Shown here piece by piece: positions 47,055 to 55,779 of a DNA stretch of 64,000 nt; position 1 is the stretch's first letter, and every line of letters starts with the position of its first letter. Under the pieces are notes generated by a model. It was not told the DNA's origin. It did not search any database and was given only the letters and a program-made list of their open reading frames with translations. Source of the stretch: Thermodesulfobacteriota bacterium (GTDB lineage Bacteria > Desulfobacterota_D > UBA1144 > Nemesobacterales > CSP1-2); NCBI GenBank assembly GCA_035559815.1, contig DATMAT010000063.1:78343-142342 (forward strand). The letters are read 5' to 3'. A program made the translations under genes and the position numbers.

Positions 47055-48062
47055 ATGAAACTTAAAATTATTTTATCGGTCTTTACGGCAGCTCTTGGCT
47101 TTTGCATAACATACCCTTTTTACAACGTTATAACTGCGTCGGCGGTGGGGGTGGCTTTCGGGGCTGTGGCCGTGGTGGTTTTATGGGGGCTCGAACCACG
47201 GTTCGGTACTCTTCCCACGAAATCAATAATCGGAGGGGCGATAGGGGCAGGTGTGGCCTCTCTCTCATTCCTGGCGTTCAAGGAGATGATAGAGGTTTTC
47301 GATATTCCGAGCTATGCAATACCCTATATAAATTTGATAGTGTTCATAGCCCTTTTTTATCTGGGAATAACGTTGGGGATAAAAAACGGTTTTGAAGTGG
47401 ATCAATCAGCCAGAAAACCCACCCCAAGGAGTGAGTACGCCAATCCTAAGATACTCGACACCAGTGTGATCATAGATGGGAGGATAGCAGACGTCGCCGA
47501 GGCCGGGTTTATCGAGGGGGTGATGATAGTACCCAAGTTCATAATCAAGGAACTCCAGTACATCGCCGATTCCCCAGAACCGATAAAACGGGTGAGGGGA
47601 AGAAGAGGGCTCGACGTGCTCAAGCGTATGCAGCAGGACATACCTAATGTCGTAGTTAAAGTCACCAGCCATGATTTTTCTCACATAAGGGAGGCGGACC
47701 TGAAGCTGGTCGAGCTGGCGAAAAGGCTCAAGGGAATCATCATAACCAACGACTTCAACTTGAACAAGGTTGCCGGCCTTCATGGTGTAAAAGTTATGAA
47801 TCTCAACCAGCTCTCCAGTGCGCTTAAACCGGTTGTGCTTCCCGGCGAGACTATGAATATACGGGTGGTGAAAGAGGGCAAGGAAGAGAATCAGGGCATC
47901 GGTTACCTCGAAGACGGCACTATGGTGGTGGTAGATGATGCCAAAAAATATCTGGGGAGGGATATCGAGGTATCCGTAACCAGCGTGCTTCAGACCCCTA
48001 CGGGCAGGATGATATTCTCGCGGGTTAAAGAAGAAGGGGTCATTTCTGATATAGCTGGATAG
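47055..48062 (+). CDS. Membrane-anchored PIN-TRAM domain protein (YacL-like)
   Basis: 335 residues. Four membrane segments lie in the first 115 residues. A PIN nuclease-like domain follows (ILDTSVIIDGRIADVAEAGF, about 133-152, with the acidic residues Asp135 and Asp141; later VELAKRLKGIIITNDFNL). A C-terminal TRAM domain covers residues about 265-330. This is the conserved YacL architecture seen in many bacteria, often next to ispD-ispF as here. It likely acts on RNA at the membrane, but its substrate is not established. Confidence 0.88.
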   Translation: MKLKIILSVFTAALGFCITYPFYNVITASAVGVAFGAVAVVVLWGLEPRFGTLPTKSIIGGAIGAGVASLSFLAFKEMIEVFDIPSYAIPYINLIVFIALFYLGITLGIKNGFEVDQSARKPTPRSEYANPKILDTSVIIDGRIADVAEAGFIEGVMIVPKFIIKELQYIADSPEPIKRVRGRRGLDVLKRMQQDIPNVVVKVTSHDFSHIREADLKLVELAKRLKGIIITNDFNLNKVAGLHGVKVMNLNQLSSALKPVVLPGETMNIRVVKEGKEENQGIGYLEDGTMVVVDDAKKYLGRDIEVSVTSVLQTPTGRMIFSRVKEEGVISDIAG

Positions 48063-48133
48063 ACGGCATTAATACCTCCTGAGTGACACTGATGGACTTG
48101 AGCCCAGTGCCCTCTCCGGCAGAAAGACAATTT

Positions 48134-48850
48134 ATGGCGTGTTTAAAAACAACGGCAATAATAGTAGCCGCCGGCAAGGGAAAAAGATTTGGAGTAGGGG
48201 TAAAGAAGCAGTTTCAACTGCTCTCCGGAAAGCCGGTCATCGCTCATTCGATAGGGTGTTTTGAAAAATCCGACTCAGTAGGGGAAATAGTGCTCGTGGC
48301 ACCCGAAGATTCCATCGATTACTGTCGAAAAGAGATAGTGGAAAAATTTGGGTTTAAAAAGGTTACCAAGGTCGTTCCGGGCGGAGAGGAAAGACAGGAT
48401 TCGGTGGAGAAGGGATTTAACTCTGTTTCTGAGGATGTTGACCTGGTATTAATTCACGACGGCGTCCGTCCTTTTGTCACCCTTCAATTGATAGATGCGG
48501 TAATCAAAGAGGCAGCAAGGTCGGGTGCGGCAATAATCGCTATGCCGGCTAAGGATACCGTGAAAAAGACTTCAGCAGACGGCTTTATCGAGAGTACTAT
48601 CCCCAGAGAATTCATCTGGCTTGCACAAACCCCTCAAGCCTTCCGGTATGACGTTTTGAAGAAAGCCTACGGGAGAATAAAAGGTAGAGCCTCTAAATTT
48701 ACAGATGAATCTTCATTGGTCGAGGAGGTCGGCGTACGGGTTAAACTAGTCAAGGGCTCTTTACTTAACATAAAAATCACCACCGAAGAGGACCTGTTAT
48801 TGGGAGAATTGATTTTGAAAGAAGGAATCTACAAAAACGAAGTCGAATAG
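48134..48850 (+). CDS. ispD: 2-C-methyl-D-erythritol 4-phosphate cytidylyltransferase
   Basis: About 238 residues. Third enzyme of the MEP isoprenoid pathway. The N-terminal CTP-binding motif is AIIVAAGKGKRFGVGVKKQF. Other hallmarks are VVPGGEERQDSVEKGF, LIHDGVRPFV, AMPAKDTVKK and LAQTPQAFRYDVLKKAY. I start at ATG 48134 (MACLKTT); GTG 48083 would add 17 residues not typical of the family, and neither start has a strong ribosome binding site. It precedes ispF, as is usual, with a 266-base repeat-filled gap between them. Confidence 0.94.
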   Translation: MACLKTTAIIVAAGKGKRFGVGVKKQFQLLSGKPVIAHSIGCFEKSDSVGEIVLVAPEDSIDYCRKEIVEKFGFKKVTKVVPGGEERQDSVEKGFNSVSEDVDLVLIHDGVRPFVTLQLIDAVIKEAARSGAAIIAMPAKDTVKKTSADGFIESTIPREFIWLAQTPQAFRYDVLKKAYGRIKGRASKFTDESSLVEEVGVRVKLVKGSLLNIKITTEEDLLLGELILKEGIYKNEVE

Positions 48851-48885
48851 AATTTAGTGAAATTACATAACCGGCAATAGTTGTC

Positions 48886-49085
48886 ATTGCCAGGGCCCTT
48901 CGTGAGACTCAGAGAAGGGTCCGCGATAAAGCAATCCGACGCGGAGTCATTTCGAGTGAAACGAGAAATCTAGATGTCTCACGTGCGTTCGACATGACAA
49001 ATGAGCGAAAAAAGTGGTTGCTTCGCAGAGTTTACACTGAGCACATTTGGTCTTCTCGCTGCTGGCTCTGTGAATTGCCTGCAAT
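48886..49085. repeat. Repeat remnants between ispD and ispF
   Basis: The gap contains GTCATTGCCAGGGCCCTTCG, TCATTTCGAGTGAAACGAGA followed by AATCTAG (a further dispersed type), and TTGCCTGCAATGACGGATGA. These are pieces of the family A and TTTCGAG/CGAGAAA repeats. An in-frame extension of ispF through this region (from 48994) is repeat-derived and not credible. Confidence 0.55.
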
Positions 49086-49116
49086 GACGGATGAGAGGCC
49101 TGGTCAAGGGGGGATA

Positions 49117-49599
49117 ATGTACCGAGTAGGTATCGGGTTTGATGCTCATAGATTCTCAAAAGGACGAAAGCTCATTTTAGGAGGAATGGAGATTACGTAT
49201 GAGCTAGGACTGGAAGGGCATTCGGATGCCGACGTGCTGACACATGCAATTTGCGATGCTGTGCTGGGAGCAATCGGAGAAGGAGACATCGGCACTCATT
49301 TTCCGGATAGCGACCCCAGATATCAAGGAATATCGAGTCTAGTTCTTCTTAAGGAAACCCTAGCTTTATCAGGTTCTAAAGGTCTTAAGATTGAAAATAT
49401 AGACAGCGTTTTGGTGTGTGAGAAGCCCAGGCTTTCACCCTACATTCCTCAAATTAAGAAGAAACTCTCCTCGGTGATTGAATTTCCAGAGGAATGTCTG
49501 GGAATTAAAGCGACCACGACGGACGGTATGGGATTTACGGGTAGAGGGGAAGGCATAGCCGCTTATGCCGTGGTTTTAGTCAGGCGGGAGGAACCCTAG
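49117..49599 (+). CDS. ispF: 2-C-methyl-D-erythritol 2,4-cyclodiphosphate synthase
   Basis: 160 residues, homotrimeric enzyme of the MEP pathway acting two steps after IspD. The metal ligands are in GIGFDAHRF (Asp8, His10), and the conserved stretch is LEGHSDADVLTHAICDAVLGA, with GDIGTHFPD. IKATTTDGMGFTGRGEGIAA closes the domain. ATG 49117 follows an AAGGGGGG site, and the length from there is exactly the family norm. Confidence 0.97.
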   Translation: MYRVGIGFDAHRFSKGRKLILGGMEITYELGLEGHSDADVLTHAICDAVLGAIGEGDIGTHFPDSDPRYQGISSLVLLKETLALSGSKGLKIENIDSVLVCEKPRLSPYIPQIKKKLSSVIEFPEECLGIKATTTDGMGFTGRGEGIAAYAVVLVRREEP

Positions 49600-49646
49600 T
49601 CTGTTGGGCATAGCTGTAAGCAAGTTGTTGCAATCAGCCTAGGGCT

Positions 49647-52034
49647 ATGGGTTTTAGGTTTAGCTTTTTCTCTTGGCTTCGAACTCGAATCAGTGAAGAC
49701 ATGGATTTGCTTTTCTCAAAGTATAAAATTCTTCCTCCTCTCCTTGGATTTATCCTGGGAATACTGCTCGAAGAATGGGTCGGAGACGGGTGGCTACTTA
49801 TCTCTATTCTTTCACCCGTCTTTGGGGCTATATCTATTTTTAGGCCACAGCTTATTTTCTTAGTTTTTATCCCGCTGGGCATTTTATTCTCTGCGAAAAC
49901 AGTACTTCCGGAAAATCATGTATCTCACTTTACCGAAGAGCGTATCGATGTCGAGGGTGTGGTGTTCAGGTCTCCAGAAAGCAGAGAGAGGGGGTCGAGG
50001 TTCTTTATCGATGTCAAAAGTGTTTTTATCAAGGGAGAAGAGAAGGAGGTATCCGGGAGGGTAATAATAACTTCGGAAGAAAGAATGGTGGGGGTAGGCT
50101 ACGGGGATAGGATAAGGGTGATCGGTACCAAGCTTCGTCCCATCAAGAACTTTAAAAACCCGGGAGGTTTTGACGTCAAGGGCTACTATGAAAGGCAGGG
50201 CATTTATGCTACCGGGTTCGTCCCCGGAGATGAGCAGGTTATATCATTCGGGAGGGATAACTCTTCTAATTTCTTCCTACACTACCTCGATAAACTCCGG
50301 GGCCGATTCGGACAGTTTGTGAGAGATAAAACCGCCTTTCCAGAAAGCGAGATTATAAATGCGGTGGTAATTGGGGACCAAGGGGTGTTGCCTCCCCATT
50401 TGAGAAACCTCTTTTCCGAGGCAGGGATCGCTCATCTTTTGTCCATATCCGGGTTACATGTAGGGGCGGTAGCCCTTGTTTTCTATGTACTGACCAAGTG
50501 GGTTCTAAAGCGCTCTCGTTATCTTCTTCTAAGGTTCCAGGTTCCGAGGCTCGCCGCTGCGTTCACAATCATACCCATCTTTCTCTATACAGCTATAGCC
50601 GGGTTTGACCACCCGGTGGTGAGGGCATTCATAATGGCGTCGGTGTACTTGGTCTCGGTAGTTGCGGGCCGGGATGAGAATAAGTTCAATACCCTTGGCG
50701 TTGCCGCCTTTATCATACTCCTCTGGCACCCAGGGGCGCTATTCGAGCTATCATTCCAACTATCCTTTGGTTCAGTACTAGGGATACTCCTTATGCACAG
50801 GTTTTACCCATTCAAGTTGAACACCTTTAAAAATAAATTTTTAACAAGCATGAAGACGACTGCTGCAGCTTCCTTCGTCACCCTTCCCTTGATCATAAAC
50901 TCGTTTGGAGTCCTTCCGCTCGTGTCTATACCGGCAAATCTCATCTTCGTACCGGTTGTGGAGTTTTTGGTCGTCCCGGTCGGGCTTCTTTCTTTTTTGG
51001 CCTTTCTTTTATCTGGAGCACTGGCCGAGGCGCTTCTGTTCGTGGATGTCATGCTGATTAAGTCGATCCTCTGGGGAACGGAACGGCTCTTAAGCATCCC
51101 CCTTTCCTCTTTGACCATCCCGTATGTTAAGATGTCGAGCTGGTTTTTCTACGCACTGGTATTAATACCCCTTCTTCTTTGGAAGATTCACCCGAGGCTC
51201 AGGTTTATCTTGCCCCTTTGCATCGTCGGTTTTATTGCTACTGCCGGCTACGGGTTTCTGAATAAACCAAACAGGGGGCTTCTGGAGGTTAATTTCCTCG
51301 ACGCCGGGGAAAGAAATATAGTGTTTGCTAGGCTCCCCCAGGAAAGGACGATCCTAATTGACGGTGGATTTTCCTATTACGAACGAGGGGGATACATCGA
51401 AAGAAGCGTCGTTATCCCTTTTGTCCTGGAGTCGGGAAGTACCAGGATTGACTACCTGATCCTGACCTCACTGGATAAGGAGCATCTGGAGGGCGCTAAG
51501 AGCCTACTTCAGAAGTTGAAGATAGAGAGGATATGGACTAACGGGTCAAGACTTGACGGTAAGCTATGGGAAATAATAAGGGAAAAGAGGGTAAGTTGGA
51601 AAAACATGCTCGATGACGTAGAAACATTCGAGATAGAGGGGGTACGCTTAGACTTCATAAAGCCGCGAGGGAAATTCGAGATTAAGGACTCGTCAAGACC
51701 CTATCCGCTCCTTTTAAAGTTGACTTTTGGCCGGGTAAGTTTTATTTTTGGGGAAGGCATAGCCGAAGATGCTGTCCAAACCGAACTTTTAGAAATTTAC
51801 AGGGAAAGGATAGCAAGTAGCGTTATTTACTTGCCGGGAATATACGGGATCAGGGCCGTGGATTTCATCTATTCTGTTTCTCCTAAGTTTATGGTGACGA
51901 GCCGTTATCCAAGCTTCTTAACCCGGTTTCGAGGTGCTAAAAACCAGGGGATGCGGGTGATGCCGACCGATATATACGGCAATGTAACGGTCCTTACGGA
52001 TGGAAGCGGCATTAGAGTCAAGACATTCATGTGA
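49647..52034 (+). CDS. comEC: ComEC/Rec2 DNA-uptake channel protein
   Basis: 795 residues. The N-terminal part has a few membrane segments and a beta domain (DUF4131-like). The Competence domain (about residues 245-500) contains SEAGIAHLLSISGLHVGAVA, the family hallmark. The C-terminal metallo-beta-lactamase-like domain begins LLEVNFLDAGERNIVFARLP with LIDGGFSYYERGG. Its HxHxDH-equivalent reads LTSLDKEHLEGA, missing the first histidines, so this domain may be inactive. ComEC transports single-stranded DNA into the cytoplasm during transformation. Other com genes are not seen nearby. Confidence 0.92.
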   Translation: MGFRFSFFSWLRTRISEDMDLLFSKYKILPPLLGFILGILLEEWVGDGWLLISILSPVFGAISIFRPQLIFLVFIPLGILFSAKTVLPENHVSHFTEERIDVEGVVFRSPESRERGSRFFIDVKSVFIKGEEKEVSGRVIITSEERMVGVGYGDRIRVIGTKLRPIKNFKNPGGFDVKGYYERQGIYATGFVPGDEQVISFGRDNSSNFFLHYLDKLRGRFGQFVRDKTAFPESEIINAVVIGDQGVLPPHLRNLFSEAGIAHLLSISGLHVGAVALVFYVLTKWVLKRSRYLLLRFQVPRLAAAFTIIPIFLYTAIAGFDHPVVRAFIMASVYLVSVVAGRDENKFNTLGVAAFIILLWHPGALFELSFQLSFGSVLGILLMHRFYPFKLNTFKNKFLTSMKTTAAASFVTLPLIINSFGVLPLVSIPANLIFVPVVEFLVVPVGLLSFLAFLLSGALAEALLFVDVMLIKSILWGTERLLSIPLSSLTIPYVKMSSWFFYALVLIPLLLWKIHPRLRFILPLCIVGFIATAGYGFLNKPNRGLLEVNFLDAGERNIVFARLPQERTILIDGGFSYYERGGYIERSVVIPFVLESGSTRIDYLILTSLDKEHLEGAKSLLQKLKIERIWTNGSRLDGKLWEIIREKRVSWKNMLDDVETFEIEGVRLDFIKPRGKFEIKDSSRPYPLLLKLTFGRVSFIFGEGIAEDAVQTELLEIYRERIASSVIYLPGIYGIRAVDFIYSVSPKFMVTSRYPSFLTRFRGAKNQGMRVMPTDIYGNVTVLTDGSGIRVKTFM

Positions 52035-52061
52035 TTAAGGAATAAGCCCTCAAATATAGAC

Positions 52062-52538
52062 ATGAAAAAGTACCTCATTTTCATAGCGGTCGTAGCGGTA
52101 ATTTTAACCTACCTTTTTTATCCCTCTGGCGATGATACCCGAGAGGTAGCGGCCCTCCTCGACCAAGCCCTGGAGTCCGGAAAGAAAAAGGACCTGGACG
52201 GGGTAATGATGCATTTCTCCCTGAACTATAGAGATGAATACGGGGCTAGTTACCCAGTAGTGAAAAACATCGTTAAAACCTACTTTGATAAGTTCGACAG
52301 CTTTGACGGCAAATATTCTCGGCTGAAGGCTTCGATTAACGAAACCGAAGGGGGAGAAAAGCAGGGGGTAGCAAACCTGGATATCCAAGTTTGGGGTATG
52401 AAGTCGGGTATCCCGACGCCGATACTGGGGGACTTGGACTCTAGTTCTAATATTACTGTTACTTTAAAAAAATCCAGGCTGTCCGGCTGGAAGATTGTAA
52501 AGGTGGAAGGTTTAGAAGAAGCGGGCGGTGAATTTTGA
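52062..52538 (+). CDS. Membrane-anchored NTF2-like domain protein
   Basis: 158 residues. An N-terminal anchor (MKKYLIFIAVVAVILTYLFY) precedes a compact domain: helix EVAALLDQALESGKKKDLDG, then DEYGASYPVVKNIVKTYFDK, then beta strands ending LSGWKIVKVEG. The pattern of helix plus curved sheet ending in W-K-I-x-x-V-E resembles NTF2/DUF4440-like proteins, a guess from pattern only. It follows comEC by 27 bases on the same strand and is likely cotranscribed. No catalytic residues can be named. Confidence 0.65.
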   Translation: MKKYLIFIAVVAVILTYLFYPSGDDTREVAALLDQALESGKKKDLDGVMMHFSLNYRDEYGASYPVVKNIVKTYFDKFDSFDGKYSRLKASINETEGGEKQGVANLDIQVWGMKSGIPTPILGDLDSSSNITVTLKKSRLSGWKIVKVEGLEEAGGEF

Positions 52539-52552
52539 ATTTCACAAAAGGC

Positions 52553-53308
52553 TCAGTCTTCCTCGTCCAGCCTTCCGTGGATAAAATCGCTCAGTTCCTT
52601 GATATTGGTGTTTTTGGCTTCCTCTACAGTTCCTACGAATACGATTTTCCCCCGGTAAAGGAAGGCGATTCTATCTGAGACCGGAAAAGCGCTATTCACC
52701 ACGTCGTGGGTGATAACCACACCGGTTATTCCAAACCTCCCCTGCATATTCCTTATCAAATGATTGATCCTGCTTATGTTTGGCGGGTCTAGCCCGGTAG
52801 TAGGCTCGTCATAGAGCAAAATCTTTGGTTCCATAGCCATTGCCCTAGCCAGTCCTACCCGCTTTTTCATGCCGCCGCTCAGGTCGGAGGGGTATTTGTC
52901 CTCGATTCCGGGGAGTCCTACAAGCTCCAGGTTCTTTGCTACGATATCCCTTATCTCCTCTTCGGTGTGTTTGAAGTGCTCCCGGATAGGATAGGCGATA
53001 TTCTCGGCGACGGTGAGTGAGTCAAAAAGGGCCGCCCCCTGGAAAAGCATCCCTATTTTTTTTCTCACGTGGATAAGCTCCTCTTCACTCATCGGGACAA
53101 TGTTTTCACCTTCTATGATAACCTCTCCCCTATCCACCTTTATGAGTCCGGTGATCTCTTTGAGAAGGACGCTTTTTCCCGAACCACTGCCACCGAGTAT
53201 GGTTATATTCTCACCCCTCTTAATGGACAGGCTAACGCCGGTGTGTACCTTTTTTGAGTTAAAGGATTTGTGTACATCCTTGAGTTCTATTATGTAGTCT
53301 TCCTTCAT
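52553..53308 (-). CDS. ABC transporter ATP-binding protein, MlaF-like
   Basis: 251 residues. Walker A is GGSGSGKSVLLKEI (about 35-48), the signature LSGGMKKRVGLARAM, and Walker B KILLYDEPTTGLDPPN, followed by the His switch VITHDV. The KKR form of the signature and the length fit MlaF/Ttg2A ATPases of MCE-type lipid transporters that keep outer-membrane asymmetry. The matching permease (mlaE) and MCE protein (mlaD) are not in this window. It converges on the comEC group and is divergent from the SOD gene. Confidence 0.85.
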   Translation of the reverse strand: MKEDYIIELKDVHKSFNSKKVHTGVSLSIKRGENITILGGSGSGKSVLLKEITGLIKVDRGEVIIEGENIVPMSEEELIHVRKKIGMLFQGAALFDSLTVAENIAYPIREHFKHTEEEIRDIVAKNLELVGLPGIEDKYPSDLSGGMKKRVGLARAMAMEPKILLYDEPTTGLDPPNISRINHLIRNMQGRFGITGVVITHDVVNSAFPVSDRIAFLYRGKIVFVGTVEEAKNTNIKELSDFIHGRLDEED

Positions 53309-53351
53309 TTAATATTTTGAATAAGCTAACTGGCTGTTAGTTATTATTATT

Positions 53352-53380
53352 TTGACACTACTGTATTAAAAAGTTATAAT
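53352..53380 (+). promoter_or_regulatory. Perfect sigma-70 consensus promoter for superoxide dismutase
   Basis: TTGACA (53352-53357), exactly 17 bases, TATAAT (53375-53380). Both hexamers and the spacing are ideal. Just upstream, CTAAC-TGGCT-GTTAG (53326-53340) is a short dyad that could be an operator. Transcription would begin near 53387, giving a 215-base leader to the SOD ATG at 53602. Confidence 0.85.
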
Positions 53381-53457
53381 ATTTTTTGGTTACTGGCTAT
53401 TTGCCTACTTACTTGTCTTATACATTATACTTAAACTCTCTTGATTCTCTAAGAGTT

Positions 53458-53601
53458 ATGGCTGAATACAAAGGCATATCGAGCTTGGGCGACAGGAGAC
53501 GGGAGTTTTTAAAACTGGGTATTTACACGGTAACTACTTTTTGGGTCTTAGGAGTCGATACCAACTCTCTGGGCAACGAAAATTTAGAAGGAGGTGCAAA
53601 A
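53458..53601 (+). other. In-frame N-terminal extension of SOD resembling a Tat signal peptide
   Basis: An open stretch in frame with SOD begins at ATG 53458, downstream of the perfect promoter. It contains [11 protein letters not shown], matching the twin-arginine consensus (R-R-x-F-L-K), then a mildly hydrophobic run [14 protein letters not shown]. No AxA cleavage site is obvious and the ATG has a poor ribosome binding site. It may encode an exported SOD form made in addition to the cytosolic form starting at 53602. Confidence 0.45.
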
Positions 53602-54216
53602 ATGGCTTACGAATTGCCAAAACTACCTTATGCTTATGATGCTTTAGAACCGCACATTGATGCACGCACTATGGAAATTCACTACACAAAACACCATCAA
53701 ACATATGTAAATAACCTTAATGCCGCGGTGGAGAAGTATCCCGACCTGCAGAAGAAAAGTGTGGAGGACCTGATAAAAAACCTAAACGCAGTGCCGGAGG
53801 GTATCCGTACCGCGGTGCGAAACAATGGCGGTGGCCATCTTAATCACAGCATGTTTTGGCCCATGATGAGCCCGAATGGAGGAGGCGAGCCTTCCGGAGA
53901 GCTAGGCAAGGCTATTAATTCTGCTTTTAGCAGTTTCGCAAGTTTCAAAGACCAGTTTTCTAAAGCTGCAGCCGGTCACTTTGGGAGCGGATGGGCTTGG
54001 CTGTGTGTGGATAAAGAAGGGAAGTTGATTATTACCTCTACTCCCAATCAGGATAACCCGGTTTCCGATGGACTCAGCCCTATTCTGGGTATAGATGTTT
54101 GGGAGCACGCCTATTATCTTAAATACCAGAACCGCCGCCCGGAGTATATAGCCGCCTGGTGGAATGTTGTAAATTGGGAACAGGTAGCAAAAAACTATTC
54201 CTCAGCCAAGAAGTAG
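53602..54216 (+). CDS. Superoxide dismutase, Fe/Mn family
   Basis: 204 residues from ATG 53602, which is preceded by an excellent AAGGAGGTG. It converts superoxide to oxygen and hydrogen peroxide. The sequence begins [20 protein letters not shown]. The metal ligands are His26-region [14 protein letters not shown], His in GHLNHSMFW, and Asp/His in [27 protein letters not shown] is also conserved. Metal preference (Fe or Mn) cannot be settled by eye. The upstream in-frame extension with a twin-arginine motif is listed separately. Confidence 0.95.
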   Translation: MAYELPKLPYAYDALEPHIDARTMEIHYTKHHQTYVNNLNAAVEKYPDLQKKSVEDLIKNLNAVPEGIRTAVRNNGGGHLNHSMFWPMMSPNGGGEPSGELGKAINSAFSSFASFKDQFSKAAAGHFGSGWAWLCVDKEGKLIITSTPNQDNPVSDGLSPILGIDVWEHAYYLKYQNRRPEYIAAWWNVVNWEQVAKNYSSAKK

Positions 54217-54501
54217 TACTTACGAGTCTCGCCTATAGCAGTGGCAACCGGTAGGGGGGTTAATTGGCTCGTAAAAAGGAGTTGGGGTTGCTCGATACTT
54301 GACTATACGGAGTACCGCTGTTTTTTTCCACTTTTCCATTATCGCCCGGTCGGATTATGATAATTTGCTCTAATTATCTGAAAGCTAGACCAATTACGGC
54401 GTTTTACTTGAAACCTATAAACGGAATGATTATTTTAACACGGAGAAGGGTTTAGAGACAGTAAGGGGCGGGTAGATTTCTTAATATTCAATTATGGATA
54501 C

Positions 54502-54564
54502 ACTGATAACCTGAATCTTAGATGGATTGAAATCTATCTAACAATCAGAATTTACATTATCAGT
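54502..54564 (+). promoter_or_regulatory. Leader hairpin before the sigma factor gene
   Basis: Outer arms ACTGATAA (54502-54509) and TTATCAGT (54557-54564) are exact inverses. Inner arms TTAGATGGAT (54518-54527) and ATCTATCTAA (54532-54541) pair with one G-U, around a TGAA loop. The structure ends 13 bases before the sigma-factor ATG, so it could affect translation start. The rest of the 361-base gap from SOD (54217-54501) shows nothing recognisable. Confidence 0.5.
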
Positions 54565-54577
54565 AAAGGGAAAGGGT

Positions 54578-55729
54578 ATGGAAGTAAAGTACATGGAATT
54601 TGATGAAGAAATGCTGGAGGAGGGGTCTTACTTCCCACTTGATGTAGAGGACAACCCGGTAGTTGATGAGGAGAGGGGCGGGCTTGTTGAAGAGCAGGCA
54701 CATCGAGTTGAGGGGGAGGACGAACAATACGTTCCTGATGAGAGTTTCCGGTTGCTCAACGCCTATTTCAAGGACATGGCGGTAGAGCCCTTATTTAACT
54801 CAAAAAAAGAAATAGAGATCTCTGCAAAGATAAAGAAGTGTGAGGCCAAGGCCAGGGAAATAAGTTCTCTTCTGGAAAAATTATCAGAAATGGATACCGG
54901 CAAGCGCGGGGGAAGGCCCGGTCGGAACGGTAGGGGGAAATACCCGCTAAAGCGAGTAGAAAGGCTAAATGCCTTGATGAGGGCTTACACAGACAGGGCG
55001 AAGGAGTTAAAAGACCGATTTGTGAAGGCCAATTTGAGATTGGTCGTCAGCATAGCCAATAGATATAGAGGGCAAGCCCTGCCATTATCTGACCTGATCC
55101 AGGAAGGGAATTCCGGGTTGATGAAGGCGGTGGATAGATTCGACCATACTAAAGGATTTAAGTTTTCGACCTATGCTTCGTGGTGGATACACCAGGCGGT
55201 GCTTAGGGCGCTTCAGGAGCAGACCAGGACGATCAAAGTACCGGTGTATTTGCTGGAGCAGTCAAATAAGGTCTTCCGGGTGGCCTCGGTGCTCAGCAAA
55301 AAATTGGGGAGAAAGCCTACGCCCGAAGAAATTGCTAGGAGGTGTGGGATCTCCCCAGAAATTGTTAACAGGATTCTTAAAGCGCAGAATGACACTACCA
55401 GTCTAGACTCTCCCATACTGGAAGGGGAGAAAGCGACTCTCCTGGATTTCGTAGTGGACGAGGATTCAGTGTCTCCTGATTCTTTAATGGCCAAGGCGGC
55501 ACTGGGAGGGAGGATTAGGGAGGCTTTATCACTATTGACGCCCAGGGAGAGAGAGATAATCAAGTTAAGGTTTGGGATTGACCAGGAGGGTACAAACACC
55601 CTGGACGAGATTGGCAAAAGGTTTAATCTTACGCGTGAGCGGATAAGACAGATCGAGAAAGGCGCTCTAAAGAAGATGGCCACTTCGGGTATGGAAGATA
55701 TATTGAAGAGTTTCCTTAGTGATTCCTGA
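54578..55729 (+). CDS. RNA polymerase sigma-70 family factor (RpoD/RpoS-type)
   Basis: 383 residues. The N-terminal 75 residues are acidic. Region 1.2 starts [20 protein letters not shown]. Region 2 has [60 protein letters not shown]. Region 3 follows, and region 4 is [20 protein letters not shown] with [19 protein letters not shown]. It lacks the long region 1.1 and non-conserved insertion of E. coli RpoD, so it may be a group 2 factor; whether it is primary cannot be decided without the genome. The ATG at 54578 is preceded by AAAGGG and by a leader hairpin. Confidence 0.9.
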   Translation: MEVKYMEFDEEMLEEGSYFPLDVEDNPVVDEERGGLVEEQAHRVEGEDEQYVPDESFRLLNAYFKDMAVEPLFNSKKEIEISAKIKKCEAKAREISSLLEKLSEMDTGKRGGRPGRNGRGKYPLKRVERLNALMRAYTDRAKELKDRFVKANLRLVVSIANRYRGQALPLSDLIQEGNSGLMKAVDRFDHTKGFKFSTYASWWIHQAVLRALQEQTRTIKVPVYLLEQSNKVFRVASVLSKKLGRKPTPEEIARRCGISPEIVNRILKAQNDTTSLDSPILEGEKATLLDFVVDEDSVSPDSLMAKAALGGRIREALSLLTPREREIIKLRFGIDQEGTNTLDEIGKRFNLTRERIRQIEKGALKKMATSGMEDILKSFLSDS

Positions 55730-55779
55730 ATACTATAGCCCGGCAAACCTGAGCATAGTTCCAGAAGGATCAAAGCCTT

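Noticed and set aside
48994..49116. 41-residue N-terminal extension of IspF
   Set aside because: Derived from repeat sequence. ATG 49117 has the ribosome binding site and gives the normal family length.
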